From: Acidobacteriota bacterium
GTDB lineage: Bacteria; Acidobacteriota; Blastocatellia; Pyrinomonadales; Pyrinomonadaceae
Reading direction: 5' to 3'
Length of the DNA stretch: 64,000 nucleotides
Assembly (NCBI GenBank): GCA_016715115.1
Contig: JADKBM010000001.1
Coordinates: 124,001-188,000, forward strand
The notes under the pieces: model-generated
Databases searched by the model: none
What the model was told of the DNA's origin: nothing
What the model saw: only the letters and a program-made list of their open reading frames with translations
Program-made: the position numbers and the translations under genes
Shown: piece after piece, positions 1 to 10,501 of the stretch
How positions within the stretch are numbered: the stretch's first letter is position 1
How the letters are laid out: each line of letters starts with the position of its first letter

Positions 1-900
1 TCCGGCCGGGACCTTCAGCATCTCTTCACCGTCAAGGGTTTTGACGGAGATCTCCGCGCCGAGCGCCGCCTGAGTGAAGGAGATCGGGACCGAAGCGTAA
101 AGATTCACACCCTGACGCTCGAAAAGATCGTGCTCCTTGACGTGGATCACGACGTACAGATCGCCTGTAAGCCCGCCGTTGACGCCGGCTTCGCCCTCGC
201 CGCCGACGCGCAGCCTGGAGCCCGTCTCGACTCCCGCCGGAATCTTGATCTCCAGCGTCCTTTCCTTTTCGACCCGGCCCGCGCCACGGCATTTCTTGCA
301 CGGTGATTTGATAATCTGGCCCTTGCCGCCGCAGTTCGCACAAGTTCGCATCACCGAGAAGAAACCCTGCTGATATCGGGTCTGGCCGCTGCCGGCGCAG
401 GCGATGCACGCTTCGGGGTCGGTTCCCTTCTCGGCGCCGCGTCCGTCGCATTCATCGCACGTTTCGAGCCTTGGAATATGGAGCTTTTCCTCTTTTCCGT
501 GCGCCGCATCCTCAAGCGCGATCTCGAGATCGTAACGCAGGTCCGCGCCGCGCTGGGAAGACGTGCGCGACCCGCGCCCGCGGCCGCCGCCGAACATATC
601 GCCGAACCCGAAGAGATCGAAGATGTCCTCGATGTTCGAAAATCCCTGACCTTCGAATCCCCCGAAACCTTGCCCGTTCGCCCCCGCGTGGCCGAAACGA
701 TCGTAGGACGCGCGTTTGTTGGCGTCAGACAGGACGGAATACGCTTCCGCCGCTTCCTTGAACTTGTCCTCGGCGGCGTGATCGCCCGGATTCTTGTCCG
801 GATGATGCTGCACCGCCAACCGCCGGTAAGCGGTCTTGATCTCGGTTTCGGACGCGTTCTTCGAAACGCCCAGAATCTCGTAATAATCTCGTTTTGACAT
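1..900 (-). CDS. dnaJ: Chaperone DnaJ (Hsp40), 3' end outside window
   Basis: Co-chaperone that delivers unfolded clients to DnaK and stimulates its ATPase. Seen: an N-terminal J domain (residues 1 to about 70) with the HPD motif at residues 33-35, a Gly/Phe-rich linker (about 80-130), and four CxxCxGxG zinc-finger motifs between about residues 147 and 207, followed by the start of the substrate-binding domain. The ATG at 898-900 opens directly into the canonical J-domain start (MSKRDYYEILGV). Only about 300 codons are in the window; the C-terminus is cut by the left edge. It is the last visible gene of the hrcA-grpE-dnaK run, separated from the Cys-rich gene by a 263-base gap that holds only a short 7-nt-periodic stretch near 978-1020. 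Identification is very secure. Confidence 0.97.
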   Translation of the reverse strand, partial: MSKRDYYEILGVSKNASETEIKTAYRRLAVQHHPDKNPGDHAAEDKFKEAAEAYSVLSDANKRASYDRFGHAGANGQGFGGFEGQGFSNIEDIFDLFGFGDMFGGGRGRGSRTSSQRGADLRYDLEIALEDAAHGKEEKLHIPRLETCDECDGRGAEKGTDPEACIACAGSGQTRYQQGFFSVMRTCANCGGKGQIIKSPCKKCRGAGRVEKERTLEIKIPAGVETGSRLRVGGEGEAGVNGGLTGDLYVVIHVKEHDLFERQGVNLYASVPISFTQAALGAEISVKTLDGEEMLKVPAG

Positions 901-1163
901 AATTTGCCGCTGAATTGCTGAACAATACGGATGATGTTTCGCGTGACCGGACAGAACGCTTCGAAAATGAAGAAACCGATCGGTCCAGATTCCAAAATCC
1001 CGCATCCAAAATGAAAATGTCAGCCCACGCTAATGAACTGACGTTTAAAGTATTTTTTGCGATATCCGGCACCGTCTTGACAAGCCCCGCCGGCTGACAG
1101 GCACAGTTACAGGCCGCCGCACTTCGCGGTTTGCACTTCCGAAGTAGCTGCGCAAGCCCTCGC

Positions 1164-1826
1164 TCAGTCGCAGAGTTTCTTGCAGACGATGTTTTCTATC
1201 TCCGGACAGATCGTCTTGCAGCTCTTTTCACAGACCTTTTCGCCGTTGACGATGCGGCAGTCCCATTCGCAGATTTCCTTGCAAACGATGTTGAAGATCC
1301 TCTCGCACGACTCGCGGCACTTCTTTTCCGGATCTTCGGTCGGTCGCGGAACTGCCTTCGCTCCCGCGTTCAGATCATCAAGATAGAACTTGCCGCCGTT
1401 CAGAAAGGCGATCTTCCGGTCGTCGGTAGCATTCCGGGCGAACGCCTTGAGTCCGTCGCGGAATTCCGGATTCTGAAAGCGTCCGGCAATCCGTTCGATC
1501 TCTGCCCCGGCCGAAATCTTCGGCATTCGATCCAACGACTTCGTGGTCATCTTTTCGCTAACGGATTCCTGTTTGTTGACGAGTTTGACGTCGCCTTCAA
1601 GATAGCCGATGCGATCTTCCGGAACTGCGACGCGGTCGCCCATTTCCATCCTCTTCAGCACCGCTTCGCGATACTCTTTGCGGACCGAATTCGCATTCTC
1701 GGGCGTGACCGTCGCCTGCGCCGCCGCCGGAATTTCGAATCTGGGCGCGGTCGCGAGGCTGTAGAACGCAAACAAAAAAGCGACCGCCACACCGGCGACC
1801 GCTATGATTTTTCGATAATTTCCCAT
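1164..1826 (-). CDS. Cys-rich membrane-anchored protein between dnaK and dnaJ
   Basis: Unknown function. The 220-residue product has a short basic start, one hydrophobic segment (about residues 7-26) that would act as an uncleaved anchor or signal, a charged middle region, and a C-terminal stretch of about 50 residues with ten cysteines, mostly in CxxxC spacing (C-R-E-S-C, C-K-E-I-C, C-E-K-S-C and similar). Such spacing would suit metal binding or disulfides outside the membrane, but no known zinc-finger family is recognised. It lies on the operon strand, 99 bases after dnaK, so it is probably co-transcribed with the chaperones. A GGAGG-like sequence lies a few bases before the ATG. Coding is supported by length, codon usage like its neighbours and the clear domain layout. 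Confidence 0.75.
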   Translation of the reverse strand: MGNYRKIIAVAGVAVAFLFAFYSLATAPRFEIPAAAQATVTPENANSVRKEYREAVLKRMEMGDRVAVPEDRIGYLEGDVKLVNKQESVSEKMTTKSLDRMPKISAGAEIERIAGRFQNPEFRDGLKAFARNATDDRKIAFLNGGKFYLDDLNAGAKAVPRPTEDPEKKCRESCERIFNIVCKEICEWDCRIVNGEKVCEKSCKTICPEIENIVCKKLCD

Positions 1827-1925
1827 TTCAGGAACCTCCTCGGCAAAAGAAATTTCCTGAAAAATATTGTGCCCCGAATGCGATTGGATTGCAATCTCGC
1901 CGCCTGAAGGCGGAACTCCGAACGC

Positions 1926-3731
<1,806 letters not shown>

Positions 3732-3786
3732 ATTCGTCCTGAGTCCTTTCTTTGTTTGCGTGAATTCCGTGTGGAAACTGAGTGGA

Positions 3787-4605
3787 TTATTCGCGATCGC
3801 CCGACGGTTGCTGAATTTCGGCCGGAGTTTCGGTTCGCGGGGCAACGGCGACTCGAACCATCGCAGCACGGATCACCTTGGTGCCGATTCGGTATCCGCG
3901 GAGGAGTTCCGAAGTGACTGTGTTCTGCGGCACGTCCGATCTCGGTTCGGCGGCGACGGCTTCGTGAAAGTTCGGATCAAACGGCTCGCCGACTGCAAGG
4001 ATCGGAAAAATGCCCATCTCGGCGAGCACTTCGTTCAGTTGTTGGCTGACGAGCGCGATGCCGCGGAAAAACTCGTGAAAATCGCTGGACTTTCCATCAG
4101 AGTGCTTCTCGGCGAAAACGAGCGCGCGGTCCATATTATCGATCACCGGCAGCATTTGTCCGGCGAGGTTGCTGAGTTGATTGAGAAACGTTTCATCGCG
4201 TTCGCGTTCGGTCCGCTTGCGATAATTCTCAAAATCAAACTGCCGGCGGCGCATCGTCGAGGTCATTTCGGCCCGGTCGTTTTCGGCTTTCTCGAGCTTC
4301 GTTCTCAGCAATTCGACCTCGTCCTCGAGATCCGAAAACGTCTTATTGTTGGGCACCAAGTTCGTCGCGCGGATGGGTTCGATCTCGATATGTTTCCCGA
4401 CGTTGAATTCCGATCTGATAAAATCGGGCGGATTCGTATCATCAAAATCAGCGCCCTCCACCTCGATATCAAGATCCGGTGAAATATGCAGATCCTTCTC
4501 TCGGGCTTCGAGCTGCCGAATGAAGTCTTCGATCGAAACTGCTCCGTCGTTGTCGATTTCAACGGCAGAAACATCCTGATTTTCGTAATCTTGATTTGAA
4601 TCCAT
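3787..4605 (-). CDS. grpE: Nucleotide exchange factor GrpE
   Basis: Releases ADP from DnaK. The 272-residue protein is longer than most GrpE proteins because of an acidic, low-complexity N-terminal extension of about 90 residues. This is followed by the long coiled-coil dimerisation helix (DLEDEVELLRTKLEKAENDR) and the C-terminal beta domain with the family signature (VAVGEPFDPNFHEAVA, then LLRGYRIGTKVIRAAMVRVA). It follows hrcA by 40 bases and precedes dnaK, the usual order of HrcA-controlled operons. Confidence 0.96.
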   Translation of the reverse strand: MDSNQDYENQDVSAVEIDNDGAVSIEDFIRQLEAREKDLHISPDLDIEVEGADFDDTNPPDFIRSEFNVGKHIEIEPIRATNLVPNNKTFSDLEDEVELLRTKLEKAENDRAEMTSTMRRRQFDFENYRKRTERERDETFLNQLSNLAGQMLPVIDNMDRALVFAEKHSDGKSSDFHEFFRGIALVSQQLNEVLAEMGIFPILAVGEPFDPNFHEAVAAEPRSDVPQNTVTSELLRGYRIGTKVIRAAMVRVAVAPRTETPAEIQQPSGDRE

Positions 4606-4645
4606 TATTTGACTCGTGACTTAGTGGATTGGCGTCGGGCGACTG

Positions 4646-5770
4646 CTAGCTGGCAGAAATATCCTTGGCCATATGTTTTTCAAGAATTCGGGCGACGTAG
4701 CCGACGATCGAGATGATCCGCGAGTACTCGATCCTCGTCGGTCCGAGCACACTTAGAGTTCCGATCGCCGATCCGCGTCCGATCTTGTACGGTGCGGTTA
4801 TCAAAGTGCAGTCGCTGAGAGTGGCCGAGGCGTTCTCGCTGCCGATGACCACCTGAACGTTCCCTTTCGCCGTCGATTCGCGATCCACGCACTGGTTTAG
4901 AATGCGCATTAATCGCGACTTTTCCTCGATCGTCCGCAAGAGTTCGCGCAGTCGCTCCATATCGGTGAAGTCCCGTTTGGCGACAATGTTCGACGTTCCG
5001 TCAACATAGACCTCGCCGAGATTCTCGTCCTCATTCTCGATGCTCTGGGAACAGAGGATCATCGCCGTCTGGAGCAGTTTGTCAAAAAGGCTCTTTTCTT
5101 CGTGCATCAGCCTGAGAATCTCAACCCGTATCTCGGCAAGGCTCTTGCCTCCGAACTCCGCGTTGATGTATCGCGCGGTCCGATCAAGTTCGTCCTGCGG
5201 GAACGAATCCCTAAGCCGGATTATCTTGTTGTGGACGATGTTCGGGGCCGAGACCAGAACGACGAGAATGCGCCTTTCGGAAAGATTCACAAACTCGATG
5301 TGCTGGAGACGGTCGTGGGCGAGCGACGGCGACACAACAATGCCGATGTTATTTGAAAGAGCCGAGAGAAGGTGCGAGGTGCGTTCCATCAAGCGGTCGG
5401 GAGTTTCCTTGAATTCGCTTTCGAGGGAACCGAATTCCTCGCCGATAAAGCGAAGGTCCTCGTCCGAGAGGCGCAAGATCCCGAGCAGGTTGTCAACGTA
5501 GAAGCGGTAGCCCTTGTCCGTCGGAACGCGTCCGGCGGAAGTATGCGGCTGTTCGACCAGTCCGCTTTCTTCTAGATCGCCCATCACATTGCGGATCGTC
5601 GCCGAACTCAAGCCGAAGCTGCTGACAAACTTTTCCGCGATTGCTTTTGAGCCGACCGGTTCACCGGTGATGAGATGTTCGCCGATGATCGCCGTTAGGA
5701 TCGCCTGCCCGCGCGTGTCGGGAAAATTACTAACTTTCTCGAACCCAATATTTGAACCGCGGACAGCCAT
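4646..5770 (-). CDS. hrcA: Heat-inducible transcription repressor HrcA
   Basis: Repressor of class I heat-shock operons that binds CIRCE and needs GroE for folding. Seen in 374 residues: an N-terminal winged helix (GQAILTAIIGEHLITGEPVG, then SSATIRNVMGDLEESGL and HTSAGRVPTDKGYRFYVD), then a GAF-like dimerisation core with IRLRDSFPQDELDRTARYIN, and a C-terminal FKBP-like end (LSDCTLITAPYKIG, GPTRIEYSRII). First gene of the heat-shock operon, so it probably represses itself through the partial CIRCE upstream. Confidence 0.97.
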   Translation of the reverse strand: MAVRGSNIGFEKVSNFPDTRGQAILTAIIGEHLITGEPVGSKAIAEKFVSSFGLSSATIRNVMGDLEESGLVEQPHTSAGRVPTDKGYRFYVDNLLGILRLSDEDLRFIGEEFGSLESEFKETPDRLMERTSHLLSALSNNIGIVVSPSLAHDRLQHIEFVNLSERRILVVLVSAPNIVHNKIIRLRDSFPQDELDRTARYINAEFGGKSLAEIRVEILRLMHEEKSLFDKLLQTAMILCSQSIENEDENLGEVYVDGTSNIVAKRDFTDMERLRELLRTIEEKSRLMRILNQCVDRESTAKGNVQVVIGSENASATLSDCTLITAPYKIGRGSAIGTLSVLGPTRIEYSRIISIVGYVARILEKHMAKDISAS

Positions 5771-5824
5771 TCTACATTTCGTGAGACCCGAAGCAGGCGT
5801 TTCCGAAAAGGGATGCCTGCGCTA

Positions 5825-5860
5825 TTAAAACAGATAACATTTTAGTGCTAAACCTGTCAA
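5825..5860 (-). promoter_or_regulatory. Sigma-70-type promoter with partial CIRCE operator for hrcA operon
   Basis: Reading the minus strand, a perfect -35 TTGACA (plus 5855-5860) is followed by 17 bases and a weaker -10 TTATCT (plus 5832-5837). Inside the spacer sits TTAGCACTA (plus 5843-5851), which matches 8 of 9 bases of the left CIRCE arm TTAGCACTC. Nine bases further on, the right arm (plus 5825-5833) matches only 5 of 9. This is a degenerate operator placed where HrcA would block RNA polymerase. The rest of the 303-base gap up to 6073 shows no other feature I can support. Confidence 0.6.
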
Positions 5861-6073
5861 CAATTATTAGTTAAACGCTGTTTATCCTGAAAGCGCCGGC
5901 GGAACTTTTGAAGGAACTTTTGTCTTCGGAATAGCGGAAAACGGATAACTGAAAACTGATAAATGGCCGTTGACGGTTTCTTCGTACCGAACCGCTGACG
6001 GAGCCGCTGCAGACCAACGCCAAACCCGGCGGCTTTGCGCGTTCGGGTCTGAATCCACTACTCTCTATGTTTT

Positions 6074-6805
6074 ATGAGCAAGGCTGCCGATGAATTGAAA
6101 CCGTTTTACGTGGAAGCGTTCCGCGCGCTCGACCGCAGCGGGAATCAGATGCCCGAGATCTCGGTCGAGTTTTATCCGTACGTCGGCATCAATCATACGA
6201 TCCGCATCCGTGACGGCCGGATACTGGTGCGTGTCGGCGAAATATGCCGGACGATGCCGCCGAATGAGCACAAGGCGCTCGCTTACATCCTGGTCGCGAA
6301 GTTGTTGCGCCGCTCGGTTCCGGCCGAGGCGAGGCGCGTCTATGCCGCGTATGTGAAGGGGCACGAGGTGCAGGAGAAGGCCCGCGAGAACAAACGATCG
6401 CTCGGCCGAAAAGTGATCAGCGGTGCGCGCGGAGCCGTTTACGACCTCGACGGCATCTTCGAAAAGGTGAATCAGATCTATTTCGGAGGCAATTTGGAGA
6501 AACCGGTGCTGACCTGGTCGGCGCGCAGAACCTACAGGATCCTCGGCCATCACGATCCGGCTCACCGGACGATCGTCATCAGCCGTTCGCTCGATGACGC
6601 GCACGTGCCGAAATTCGTCGTCGAATACGTGATGTTCCACGAAATGCTCCACGTGTTTCATCCGACGAAGAACATCAACGGACGAAGGATGAACCACACT
6701 CGCGAATTCCGCGAGAGTGAACGCAAGTTTTTATATTACGACGATGCCGAGCGTTGGATATCGGACAATGCGAGAAAGCTGAAGCGAAAGGCAAAAAGGT
6801 CTTGA
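6074..6805 (+). CDS. SprT-like zinc metalloprotein
   Basis: A 243-residue protein with a SprT/YgjP-type layout: an acidic and basic N-terminal half, then a metallopeptidase-like half with the zinc motif HEMLH at residues 189-193, preceded by a helix (FVVEYVMF) and followed by H-rich and basic residues (MNHTREFRESERKFLYY) where a third ligand would lie. In known SprT-family proteins the HExxH helix binds zinc, and some act on DNA-protein crosslinks; whether this one does is unknown. It is transcribed away from hrcA and faces the epimerase gene convergently (25-base gap). The ATG at 6074 is the first in frame after a stop. Confidence 0.7.
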   Translation: MSKAADELKPFYVEAFRALDRSGNQMPEISVEFYPYVGINHTIRIRDGRILVRVGEICRTMPPNEHKALAYILVAKLLRRSVPAEARRVYAAYVKGHEVQEKARENKRSLGRKVISGARGAVYDLDGIFEKVNQIYFGGNLEKPVLTWSARRTYRILGHHDPAHRTIVISRSLDDAHVPKFVVEYVMFHEMLHVFHPTKNINGRRMNHTREFRESERKFLYYDDAERWISDNARKLKRKAKRS

Positions 6806-6829
6806 GTGAGCGTGGTCCGTGTCTCAAGC

Positions 6830-7729
6830 CTAAACAAGTTGCGCGGCAAGCGCGCCTTCAAGATCAGTGAAATCGAATTCGAATCCCGAATCGAGTGCTT
6901 TTCTGGGAATCACGCGATTTCCCTGCAGCAACAGAGTCTCGCCCATCTCGCCGAACAGCAGCTTGATGGCAAATTCTGGGACGGGAAGAAATGTTGGTCT
7001 GTTGAGCACTTTCCCAAGCGTTTTCGTGAATACGGAGTTGGTCACCGGATTCGGCGCCGTCGCGTTGAGCGGTCCGCTGATCGATTCATTCTCGAGAGCG
7101 AAGACGATAATCCTCACAAGATCGCCGATTGCGATCCAAGGCATCCATTGTTTTCCAGATCCGATGATGCCGCCGACACCGAACTTGAACGGCGTGAGCA
7201 TCTTTTCGAGCGCGCCGCCGTCTTTGGAAAGAACGATTCCGATACGCGGTGTCACAACGCGCGCTCCGAATTCTCTTGCCTTCAACGCTTCGGCTTCCCA
7301 TCCCTGACAGATCTCAGGGAAAAAACCGCTTCCGGGAGCGGATTCCTCGGTCAGGATCTCGTCTTCCCGATTGCCGTAGAATCCGATCGCCGACGCCGAA
7401 ATCAAGGTCTTCGGTTTGGTCTTGCATTCAGCCAGCGCGCCGACCAGCAATCTCGTCCCCTGAATGCGGCTCTCTCGTATGCGGCGCTTCTTGTCGGCGG
7501 ACCAGTTCTCGGAAGCGACGTTGTCGCCGGCAAGATGGATCACGGCGTCAAATCCTTCTAGTTTCAGCGCTTCGTCATCGCTGAAGCCGTTCTCGGAATT
7601 CCAGATTATCTCGTCGGAACCCGCCGTCTTCGTACGGACAAGCTTCGAGATCGAATGCCCTTTTGATTCGAGGACCGGGATCAGCTGCTTTGCGACAAGT
7701 CCGGTCGCACCGGAGATCAGGATCTTCAT
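6830..7729 (-). CDS. TIGR01777-family NAD-dependent epimerase (YfcH/SulA-like)
   Basis: A 299-residue short-chain dehydrogenase-like protein. The N-terminal Rossmann motif reads GATGLVA (residues 7-13), where the third glycine of the usual GxxGxxG is alanine. Further family marks are DAVIHLAGDNVA, ISASAIGFYGNR (with the active-site Tyr), and the C-terminal DUF1731 segment (LNRPTFLPVPEFAIKLLFGE, then LLQGNRVIPRKALDSGFEF). The substrate of this family is generally unknown. The ATG abuts the stop of the cytochrome gene, so the two are probably translated from the same message. Confidence 0.88.
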   Translation of the reverse strand: MKILISGATGLVAKQLIPVLESKGHSISKLVRTKTAGSDEIIWNSENGFSDDEALKLEGFDAVIHLAGDNVASENWSADKKRRIRESRIQGTRLLVGALAECKTKPKTLISASAIGFYGNREDEILTEESAPGSGFFPEICQGWEAEALKAREFGARVVTPRIGIVLSKDGGALEKMLTPFKFGVGGIIGSGKQWMPWIAIGDLVRIIVFALENESISGPLNATAPNPVTNSVFTKTLGKVLNRPTFLPVPEFAIKLLFGEMGETLLLQGNRVIPRKALDSGFEFDFTDLEGALAAQLV

Positions 7730-8098
7730 TTATTGCCGTCCCTGCAGATCTTTGTAGATGAACTTTGCCATCCGCCGCATTTCTTCCTCGGTCAGCTGAA
7801 ATTTGAACGACGGCATCGGCGGCTTGCCGGTGGCGATCTGTTCGTAGATCTGTTCCTCGGTCTTGCTTGCGATATCGCCGTGACGGAGCGACGGGATCAT
7901 TCGGCCCTGCATCTCCTTTCCATATCCCTCGACGCCGTGGCATAGCGCACAATTCTGCCGATAGAGCGACGCCTCGTACATTTTGCTTTCGGCCAAGACG
8001 ATCCCGACGCGCGGCTGACCCGGGGGCTCCTTTGCCGCGCAGGCCGCGATAAAAAGCGCCGCGGCGCTGACGATGATAATTAACTTAACTTCCCTCAT
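7730..8098 (-). CDS. Small c-type cytochrome lipoprotein
   Basis: Product of 122 residues. It has a signal peptide with a lipobox (FIAAC, Cys20), one heme c attachment motif CALCH at residues 50-54, and a likely axial Met in PPMPSF (Met95) before a C-terminal helix typical of class I cytochromes. It is expected to be exported and anchored to a membrane as a periplasmic electron carrier. I chose ATG 8096-8098, which overlaps the thiG stop by one base (TAATG) and begins exactly at the signal peptide; the frame is open further upstream but only as antisense to thiG. Its electron partner is not evident here. Confidence 0.85.
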   Translation of the reverse strand: MREVKLIIIVSAAALFIAACAAKEPPGQPRVGIVLAESKMYEASLYRQNCALCHGVEGYGKEMQGRMIPSLRHGDIASKTEEQIYEQIATGKPPMPSFKFQLTEEEMRRMAKFIYKDLQGRQ

Positions 8099-8868
8099 TA
8101 TTTGATCGCTCCCTCGATCGGGCTCGAAGCCGACGCGTAGAGTCGCTTCGGCATTCTGCCCGAAAGATATGAAAGACGTCCCGCCCTGACGGCGTAATTC
8201 ATCGCCGTCGCCATCAGTTCCGCATCGCGCGCCTCGGCAATCGCGGTATTCATCAGGATCGCGTCGGCTCCGAGTTCCATCGCGATCGACGCGTCTGACG
8301 GCACGCCGACGCCGGCATCGACGATGATCGTCGCATCCGGCAACTGTTCGCGCATGATTCGCAGATTTGACGGATTCTGAACGCCCATTCCAGACCCGAT
8401 CGGCGCCGCGAGCGGCATCACCGCCGGACATCCGGCGTCGAGCAGTTTCTTGGCCATTATCAGATCGTCGGAAAAATACGGCAGAACGATGAACCCTTCT
8501 TTGACGAGAATTCTCGCCGCTTCCAGCGTTTGTTCGTTGTCAGGCAAAAGGGTCACCGGATCGCCGATGACCTCGAGTTTGATCCAATCCGTCTCAAGCG
8601 CCTCGCGCGCGAGACGGGCCGTGCGGATCGCGTGATCGGCGTCGTAGCAACCGGCCGTGTTCGGGAGGATCCGCATCTCCGGATCGAGATAGTCGAGAAA
8701 AGATTCGGACTTGCGGTCGAGCGGAACGCGGTTGACGGCGACCGTCACCATTTCCGCCCCTGAAGCCTTGTGCGCCGCCTGCATCTCCTTGAAACTGCGA
8801 TATTTGCCGGTTCCGATGATAAGCCGCGAGGTGAACGTTGTCCCCGCGAGTGTAAACGTGTCAGACAT
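8098..8868 (-). CDS. thiG: Thiazole synthase ThiG
   Basis: Forms the thiazole phosphate moiety of thiamine from DXP, dehydroglycine and the ThiS thiocarboxylate. The 256-residue product shows the TIM-barrel signatures RLIIGTGKYRSF, the Schiff-base lysine in WIKLEVIGD, VLPYFSDDLIMAKKL, MPLAAPIGSGMGVQNP and IIVDAGVGVPSDA. The start at ATG 8866-8868 (MSDTFTLAG) matches the family; an upstream ATG would add 19 unrelated residues lying in 7-nt-periodic DNA (about 8870-8935). thiS lies upstream on the same strand. No other thi genes are in the window. Confidence 0.96.
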   Translation of the reverse strand: MSDTFTLAGTTFTSRLIIGTGKYRSFKEMQAAHKASGAEMVTVAVNRVPLDRKSESFLDYLDPEMRILPNTAGCYDADHAIRTARLAREALETDWIKLEVIGDPVTLLPDNEQTLEAARILVKEGFIVLPYFSDDLIMAKKLLDAGCPAVMPLAAPIGSGMGVQNPSNLRIMREQLPDATIIVDAGVGVPSDASIAMELGADAILMNTAIAEARDAELMATAMNYAVRAGRLSYLSGRMPKRLYASASSPIEGAIK

Positions 8869-9047
8869 AATTCGATTTCGGAATCGGGTTTTCCGATTTC
8901 GGGTTAACCGAAATCCTGAAGTCACCGTCAGCCGATAAATCGAATGTACAATATTCGCGGATGCTTGTTAATTGCTGAGCGTTGATTGTTGATCGCGGGA
9001 CGAAAGCCGCGAAGGTCCGAAACTCCGACATCGCCGGTCCGAATTGC

Positions 9048-9248
9048 CTAGCCTCCGCCGACGAAGTGGACGATCTCGATACGATCCGCGTCCTTTATTG
9101 TGATGCTATCCCAATCCCTTTTGCGGACGACCTCGCGGTTAAGTTCGATCGCGACCCGCGCGGTCGGCAGTTCAAGTTCTCTGAGCATCTGGAGCAAGGA
9201 AACGTCCGCCGCGAGTTCGCGCGATTCGCCGTTGACCGTGACTTTCAT
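9048..9248 (-). CDS. thiS: Sulfur carrier protein ThiS
   Basis: A 66-residue ubiquitin-like protein ending in Gly-Gly-Gly (VHFVGGG). The C-terminal glycine would be adenylated and thiocarboxylated to carry sulfur to ThiG. MKVTVNGESREL at the start, a central LLRELELPTARVAIELN-like core and the di-glycine tail are typical. It sits 180 bases before thiG on the same strand. I looked for a THI box (TPP riboswitch) between the upstream gene and thiS and saw none; the gap is only 36 bases. Confidence 0.93.
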   Translation of the reverse strand: MKVTVNGESRELAADVSLLQMLRELELPTARVAIELNREVVRKRDWDSITIKDADRIEIVHFVGGG

Positions 9249-9284
9249 ACTACGAGTCTAACAAACGCAAACTGCCAAATCGAA

Positions 9285-10208
9285 TCAGCCCTGGCGGACG
9301 ATCTGCCGAAGTTCGGCCTCTTCGCCTTTGTCCAACGCGCGGACAAGCAGGGCCGCGCGGCCCGAACGGAACTGCGGAACCTGGAGATGGATGACGGCGA
9401 TGCCGGTGGCATCGGTCTTGGCGTGGAAAATCAACGGGCGAAAGCTCGAACCGAGCACTTTGACGACGATCTGCACGCCGACGATCCGCTTTGTCGGGTC
9501 GCCGCGGTGGACGCAGATCTGAAGCGTCTTCCGCTCGCCGGCCCGGAAAGTCGTTTTGGTCGCGAAGTCGATCTCAAGTTTCCCGTTGTAGGTCGGGATC
9601 GGTTCGACGAATTGAATTGCGTCGTCAAGCACAATCGTGTCGCCGGTCGCATCATCGATGATTCCGTCCGCTTCGACAACCAGTTCGTCGTCGATGATCT
9701 TCAACGGCAGATCCCAAACGAGTTCTTCATTCGGCTGCGGGATCGGCGCTGTGAAAGCGTGCGCCGGTTGGACGGGCGGACTCGGCTCGGCGCGAGCCGG
9801 TGAGATTGTCTGGACTGCCGGTCGGTACGGGCTGATGACCGGCGGCACCAACTCATTTGCCTGCGCACCAATAGGGTGCGCAGCTGGCTGCAGAACCGGT
9901 TTGGTCGGCGAAGAACTTCCACGTTTCAGCGCGGCATCCTTCGCGGCCATCTTTTTCAGGTCCTCGATTCGGCCGTTTCGGACAGCGGCGCAGATCAGTT
10001 TGTGCTGCTTCTGGAGTCGTTCGGCGAGAACTTTTTCGTCGAATCCATTCTCGATCAAGTCATCGTAAGGCGTGCGTTTACTGGCAAGAATTGTCCCGCG
10101 ATCGTAAACGAGTGACAGGATGAGCGCCGCGTCCAGACCTTTATCCTCGGTCTGCACGTGGTAAACGACGCCGTTATGCTCAATATCTGTATTGAATCCT
10201 GTTATCAC
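9285..10208 (-). CDS. Conserved protein of unknown function, GTG start
   Basis: Not recognised as a named family. With the GTG start at 10206-10208 the product has 307 residues and begins VITGFNTDIEHNGVVYHVQ, a compact beta-rich N-terminal segment that reads like a real domain start; the frame is open 42 codons further upstream, but that part looks non-coding and the start is therefore a judgement. Residues about 100-180 are Pro/Ala-rich and probably disordered. The C-terminal part (about 195-307) alternates hydrophobic strands and looks like an immunoglobulin-like or carrier-type beta domain. It precedes thiS by 36 bases and may be co-transcribed with it. No signal peptide is seen from the GTG. 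Confidence 0.6.
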   Translation of the reverse strand: MITGFNTDIEHNGVVYHVQTEDKGLDAALILSLVYDRGTILASKRTPYDDLIENGFDEKVLAERLQKQHKLICAAVRNGRIEDLKKMAAKDAALKRGSSSPTKPVLQPAAHPIGAQANELVPPVISPYRPAVQTISPARAEPSPPVQPAHAFTAPIPQPNEELVWDLPLKIIDDELVVEADGIIDDATGDTIVLDDAIQFVEPIPTYNGKLEIDFATKTTFRAGERKTLQICVHRGDPTKRIVGVQIVVKVLGSSFRPLIFHAKTDATGIAVIHLQVPQFRSGRAALLVRALDKGEEAELRQIVRQG

Positions 10209-10388
10209 AATTTGAAATAGAAGCGGTGTGAAAAGCGGCTTTCGCGGCGCATTGCGCCAACTCAAAAGTAGCATAGGGCGCAAATTGCGGTCAACGAAAA
10301 ATATTCCTGCAAAATTTGTATTAACTTGCCGCAATTTAACATCGGGGCGTCGCGAATACCGTCAAGAGCTTGTCAAAAGTTCGTCGCC

Positions 10389-10417
10389 TTGACACTGTTT
10401 CCGGCTTAACTTACGAT
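10389..10417 (+). promoter_or_regulatory. Promoter of the nuo operon
   Basis: TTGACA (10389-10394), a 17-base spacer, and TACGAT (10412-10417) form a good sigma-70-type promoter about 85 bases before the nuoA ATG. The -35 is perfect and the -10 matches 4 of 6. It is the only such pair I find in the 293-base gap between the divergent unknown gene and nuoA. Confidence 0.55.
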
Positions 10418-10501
10418 TTGTTTTGTGCAATAATTCTCAAGTTCGCTACGTACGATTTCTCGATTTTAAGCAGTCTGAATTCAAGAAATTAAAAGGCTTC
10501 G

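Noticed and set aside
3732..3869. 46-codon N-terminal extension of DnaK
   Set aside because: The extension has no Hsp70 similarity, overlaps grpE, and the ATG at 3731 opens exactly at the conserved GIDLGTT region.
5861..6073. tRNA gene in the gap before the SprT-like gene
   Set aside because: A GGTTCGAAT-like T loop and acceptor pairing are not present. No tRNA was found anywhere in the window.
9249..9284. TPP riboswitch before thiS
   Set aside because: The gap is 36 bases, too short, and no CTGAGA/ACCTGATC-type THI elements are present.
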